A DNA stretch of 64,000 nucleotides from Limanda limanda. Lineage: Eukaryota; Chordata; Actinopteri; Pleuronectiformes; Pleuronectidae. Positions 60,001 to 64,000 of this stretch are shown here, piece by piece. The translations under genes and the position numbers were made by a program. The DNA is taken from the NCBI RefSeq assembly GCF_963576545.1, contig NC_083655.1:3735871-3799870 (forward strand), read 5' to 3'. The notes below the pieces were generated by a model. That model made no database searches. It worked only from the letters and a program-made list of their open reading frames with translations, and was not told the DNA's origin. The number at the start of each line of letters is the position of its first letter. The first letter of the stretch is position 1.

Positions 60001-61141
60001 AGATGTGTTGTTTAGCACCTACTTTACGCCGGTGGATAGAAAATGTGCCGCAGCGATATGACATGGACTCTTTTTTTTTTTTTCTTCTTTTCAATCGCCG
60101 TTCTCGGGCGGAGTAATGAAGCGTGTCCAAGGTTATGTCTTTGCATATCTCTTCAGCACTTTATAGGACTGATAGCTCTGTGATATTTTTTACTTCCGAA
60201 GTGATTTGGATTTTAATGAACAGCTTCACCGGGGGAGAATTAGGCGAAGGAGCGAAGCCGATCGCTGCACCTCAGCATTTCCCAGTTCACCTGCATTAAC
60301 TTATCTCCGGGAAGTGAAAGTGTCTCAGAAACTTCTCCTGACAGATGGTGTCATTCGTCACAAGCGCTGACGATGAACCCAGAGTTTCAACTGGTTCGTC
60401 TTTTTCTTCTTTACAACCTAATTAGCGTTTTTCTCGCGAGCCCTGGCGAGTCATTAAATCCATTTCTTGTAAAACAGTAATCGAGCATCGAGGCCGTTGT
60501 GTTAGTGTCACACATGTTCTTTACGTGCAGCGACAAACCTGCTAAACTGCTTTCACACGTAAAAGACTCTTATTTATACCAGGTCATTAAGAAAGTTGTA
60601 TATAATTCTATTTTCATTGAGCTTTGGACTTTAAACGAAACCATTCACCAGTTGGCAAACATACAAACACATATAGATCTAATAAGACACTTTGTAACAG
60701 GATCAGATCATTAATTAACAATTTACTGCTCAGTTTAGACATCCTGCATATCCTGTCTCCATTTACTGCCGGTGTTTATTCTTAGGAATAACAATTCATC
60801 TTTTCAGCTCCATAACTTAGAGGAATAAAGCTCCAGTGAGCCGTCAGGGTCTTTACCTAATGAGAGAGGTGCTGTTGTTCGGGGCCAAAATCCATTTATT
60901 ACCGAGGTTTGAGCTGCAGACTGGATGGATTATTGTAAACACTGCCTTCTTAATGGATGCAGAGTCGGTGGCTTATTATTGTGGGAAATCCCTGAGATTT
61001 TATTAATGGATTAGAAACATTTAAACATTACAAAGGACGAGCTAAAGATATTTTTATTTACCACCCAACACGTGAATCTTTATGGTGTCCTAACTAAATA
61101 AAGATGGACGATGAGTCTCCTCCCAAATACATATAATATAT
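57063..61141. other. Unique non-coding sequence
   Basis: About 4 kb without a recognised gene or transposon. A (TTGA)4 tract lies at 57911-57927 and a T13 run at 60071-60083. The frames at 58071-58460 and 58875-59300 (129 and 141 codons) have no domain features and mixed composition; I do not call them. 59440-59720 and 60230-60500 are repeat-poor and may be conserved non-coding DNA. Confidence 0.45.
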
Positions 61142-61747
61142 ATTATAACCAGAGGTGTCAAAAGTATTAACATTCATTACTCAAGTAGAAGTATAGATAC
61201 TAGGGTTTAAAAATACTTTTGTAGAAGTTGAAGTATCAACTCAAGCTTTTTACTTAAGTAAAAGTGTAAAAGTACTGGTTTCAAAACTACTTAAAGTATA
61301 AAAGTAAAAGTAATGTAAGGGAATTTTTTTTTCCATTAAGGACAAACTCTAAAGGGTCTCAGGGGCCTATATGGCCTTATGTTGAAAAATGTGGGATGCA
61401 CTAGGCTACCCGTTTTAGCTGCATATATGCCTATTGAAAATCATCACATTTTATTACAATGAAAATACATTAAAGTACCATATATGTACTACTGAGCTCT
61501 GGCTTTGCTCTCCTCCTTTTTCTGAACCCTCCGGTGCGGTTGTGTGCCAAAATTAAATCGGAGTAACGAGGCTATTTTAAAAATGTAAGGAGTAGAAAGT
61601 ACAGATATTTGCGTGAAAATGTAAGGAGTAGAAGTAAAAAGTCGTCTGAAAAATAAATACTCCAGTAAAGTATAGATACCCAACATTTCTACTTAAGTAA
61701 GGTAACAAAGTATTTGTACTTCGTTACTTGACACCTCTGATTATAAC
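61142..61747. mobile_element. hAT-type non-autonomous element with 8-bp TSDs
   Basis: The element is 61150-61739 (590 bp). The left end is CAGAGGTGTCAA and the right end, reverse-complemented, is CAGAGGTGTCAA, identical over twelve bases. Identical 8-bp duplications ATTATAAC flank it (61142-61149 and 61740-61747). The interior has repeated AAGTA/ACTTAAGTA words near both ends and no coding frame. This is a common teleost hAT-derived, MITE-like family; it needs a transposase from elsewhere. Confidence 0.93.
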
Positions 61748-61799
61748 ATCAAATAAACTTAATTCAAACCAAACTTCTTTGGAGATACTGTACTTGAAC

Positions 61800-61925
61800 G
61801 ACAGAAATCATCTTTGAGAAAAATGTATACGTTAGTTTGGTCTCTGTCCCATCTACAAACATGGAGGAGGTTTAACTGACAGCCACCAGGGGGCGATCAA
61901 GACCCTTTGGCTTTACTTTTGTTAA
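61800..61925 (-). repeat. Interspersed repeat, CCCCCTGGTGGC family, copy 4
   Basis: On the minus strand it reads AAAGCCAAAGGGTCTTGATC, then GCCCCCTGGTGGCTGTCAG, then CCTCCTCCATGTTTGTAGAT and GGGACAGAGACCAAAC, matching the order in copy 1. The GTATAGGTCATAA part is altered. Confidence 0.7.
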
Positions 61926-64000
61926 ACAAAAACATGTTTGACTGTATCTGTAGAGTTGTTTTTATCATGATTGGACTCGAATGAATCGTCTGCACATATT
62001 TACATGTATTTAAAAATATGTATTACTTCATATACACATTGTTCATCTCCCTGTATTCCATTACTTTTCTTTTTAGGCTACTTTCTCTAGGTAGTCAGCT
62101 CTGCAGGTCATCGTTGTCAATTCCAGATTAAAACACATCTCCCTCTTTTGCATATTTCCACCTGCCCTTGCTGGTTTCCTGTCATAACAAGTCCTCCCGT
62201 GTTCGACCCTTTATCGGCGCCCCACTCAGCAGAGCTGCAGATAAACCCCTCTTACTCTTTCACCACGCTGCTTATCACTTCCTGTGCCGTGATGTGGTCG
62301 CAGCAAAATACAGCAGGAGGAAAGAAGATGAATCTGCCCGTCTGCCCCAGTGACTGCTGCAGATAGGCCGGGGCTTTTTTAAAATTCTCACCTCAGAAGT
62401 AAGCTTTAAGTCTGCCGGCAATTAAAGTTGCCAAAGTGAGTGGTTGCCATTTTTGTGGTTGACATCTTAATGGCGAGGGAGGAAATGTCGAGTGAATGAA
62501 CATTGACAACTTCCAGAAGATTATTTTCTGAGGTTGAAGCAAAAGTGCAGCACCTTGATTAAAAAAAGCTTTTCTCCTACAAGTTTTGATTGGCGGTTAT
62601 TCTATTTGCATGTGGCCACATTAAAACATGCATATCTCCAGGCACGTCACACGGTAAGGTCATACAAAGAGGTATGTATAATGTATGTATGTAATCTCCC
62701 ACGTAATCCTCACATATATACATGAATTTAGCTTAATAGCTTGATCCTTATTCCCTTGGATCCTCCGCCTCTGTTCTCTGGTTGATGTGTCAGCAGCGTG
62801 AAACAGAAACGACAGATTTCCACAGCATTTAGTGGAAGGGGAGAACAACTAAATGATCTTTGGTGATTAATATCAATTACTTTCATATTTTAATACAAGT
62901 AAATATACCTAAAAAACCTAGATTTTTCCCAAACTGGAAATGTCTCATTCTCTGTCCAGCAGAAACAACCCAGTGTGTCCGGACAGAGAAGATCCACAGC
63001 TGCACCTTCACAGGTCGTCTTTCAAACCTCTGAAAAGCCTCTGGAAATATTTCATGAAGTATCGGGTGGAGGAGCTTCTCTGCTGTGAAATATTAAAATA
63101 TGAACAAGCTCCACCGAGAGCCTTTACAGTCAGCCCCCTTCCAAATGAGACAATACTTACCTGGGGTCTGTTTGTAATTAATTAACTCCTAGCTCCTTCA
63201 TTACCGGAATCCTTTTTTCCAGGAGAGAACCGTTATGCAAAAACACATTTGTACTCGATAAGATTTATTTTGTGTAAAAAGATCATTGCCCTTTTTCCAG
63301 AGGTGCGATGGGAGCCGGACATCTCCTGTCACGACCTACTTACCATTTTACATCTCACCTGCTCGGAGCGCTTGTTCTTCCATCTTCTGTATCGTCTCGG
63401 CATAAATTTGAATTGAAATTGTCCTGTCCGGCGTCCAACACGCTTCACAGACTTTATTTTTCATTTGTCTGAGCTGTCCGACCCGGTGACAATCACACGG
63501 GCACTCGTGTGTGGGACGGCTTGTTGGGATATCAGTTCAGAAAATGGAAGTTATCTCTCACTGTCATTTCATGTCAACAATCAATAGATTCAGTATATCA
63601 GCTCCGTGACACACATGGGTATGAAATGTCCAAGAAAACATTCCTATAGTTTCACAACCTTATTTTGTAATATTTATGCCTGTGCGTTTATTTTATAAAT
63701 CTTTATATATCCTTGTTAAATCCCTCGTATATAAGAGTTAGGATCCCTTTATAGTTTTGTCTTGTTAACGCAGGAGTGTGATGTGTGTCCTTAACTTACC
63801 GCTTCAATATGTCTGAGGGCGTGAGGCATAAACGTGCGTTATAAATTTAGCCCGTGTCTTGGCCTTCCTCCTCCTCGCCGTTCCCCTGGCGACCAAGGCC
63901 GGGTCCCTGCTGATGGAGGGAGGGGGGGTCAACGCTGGCAGCAGGAACAAAGCGGACTTGACAAAGTGTGAAAGATTTAGTGCCGGGCATTTAGAGCGAT
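61926..64000. other. Unique non-coding sequence to window end
   Basis: No gene or repeat recognised. The last 220 bases (GGCATAAACGTGCGTTATAA onward) are GC-rich and repeat-poor, with CGTTCCCCTGGCGACCAAGG, and could be the edge of a conserved or promoter-proximal block continuing beyond the window. Confidence 0.4.

Overview
The window reads as nuclear DNA of a ray-finned fish, most likely a percomorph teleost. It has dense dinucleotide microsatellites, long poly-C/poly-G runs, and several interspersed-repeat families that I recognise from percomorph genomes: LINE 3' ends followed by short tandem tails, hAT transposons whose ends begin CAGGG, TAGG or CAGAGGTGTC, and GT-microsatellite-linked repeats. 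Nothing is bacterial or viral in layout. No open reading frame over about 200 codons exists on either strand, and none of the longer ones looks like a conserved host protein, so I call no confident host gene. The window is intergenic or deep intronic. Many unique AT-rich blocks carry homeodomain-like TAATTA/ATTAAT words and could be conserved non-coding elements, but that needs an alignment.

The solid content is mobile elements. Three hAT-type insertions have terminal inverted repeats and matching 8-bp target duplications: 20563-21441 (ATAAGGAA, carrying a BED zinc-finger exon), 30708-31990 (ACAGGAGT, carrying an N-terminal transposase-like reading frame and an antisense piece of the 18S rRNA 3' end) and 61150-61739 (ATTATAAC, non-coding). 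Two minus-strand solo LTRs of related families lie at 829-1140 and 14746-15317; the second has perfect 5-bp duplications (CACAC). LINE 3' remnants are at 10949-11330, 27950-28345, 36541-36625, 43905-44246, 50310-50445 and 56985-57062, and a reverse-transcriptase scrap is at 44465-44580. A short interspersed family with the core CCCCCTGGTGGC is present four times.

Other structure: a 205-242 bp unit repeated three times head to tail at 18814-19465; a 211-bp GATA microsatellite abutting a LINE tail; a three-unit telomere-like GGGTTA tract next to a perfect 10-bp hairpin; and an unusual set of long G/C homopolymers (27 G at 40274, 21 G at 35578, 20 C at 30541). Region by region: 1-10 kb unique sequence with one LTR; 10-15 kb LINE tail, microsatellites, LTR; 15-22 kb unique sequence, tandem triplication, BED-hAT; 22-30 kb mostly unique with SINE-like scraps; 30-32 kb the rRNA-bearing hAT; 32-44 kb unique plus GATA and GT microsatellites; 44-46 kb LINE debris; 46-57 kb mostly unique, with homeodomain-word-rich blocks; 57-64 kb unique sequence plus the third hAT. 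Transposon identities rest on sequence I read here and on remembered family features; no database was searched.
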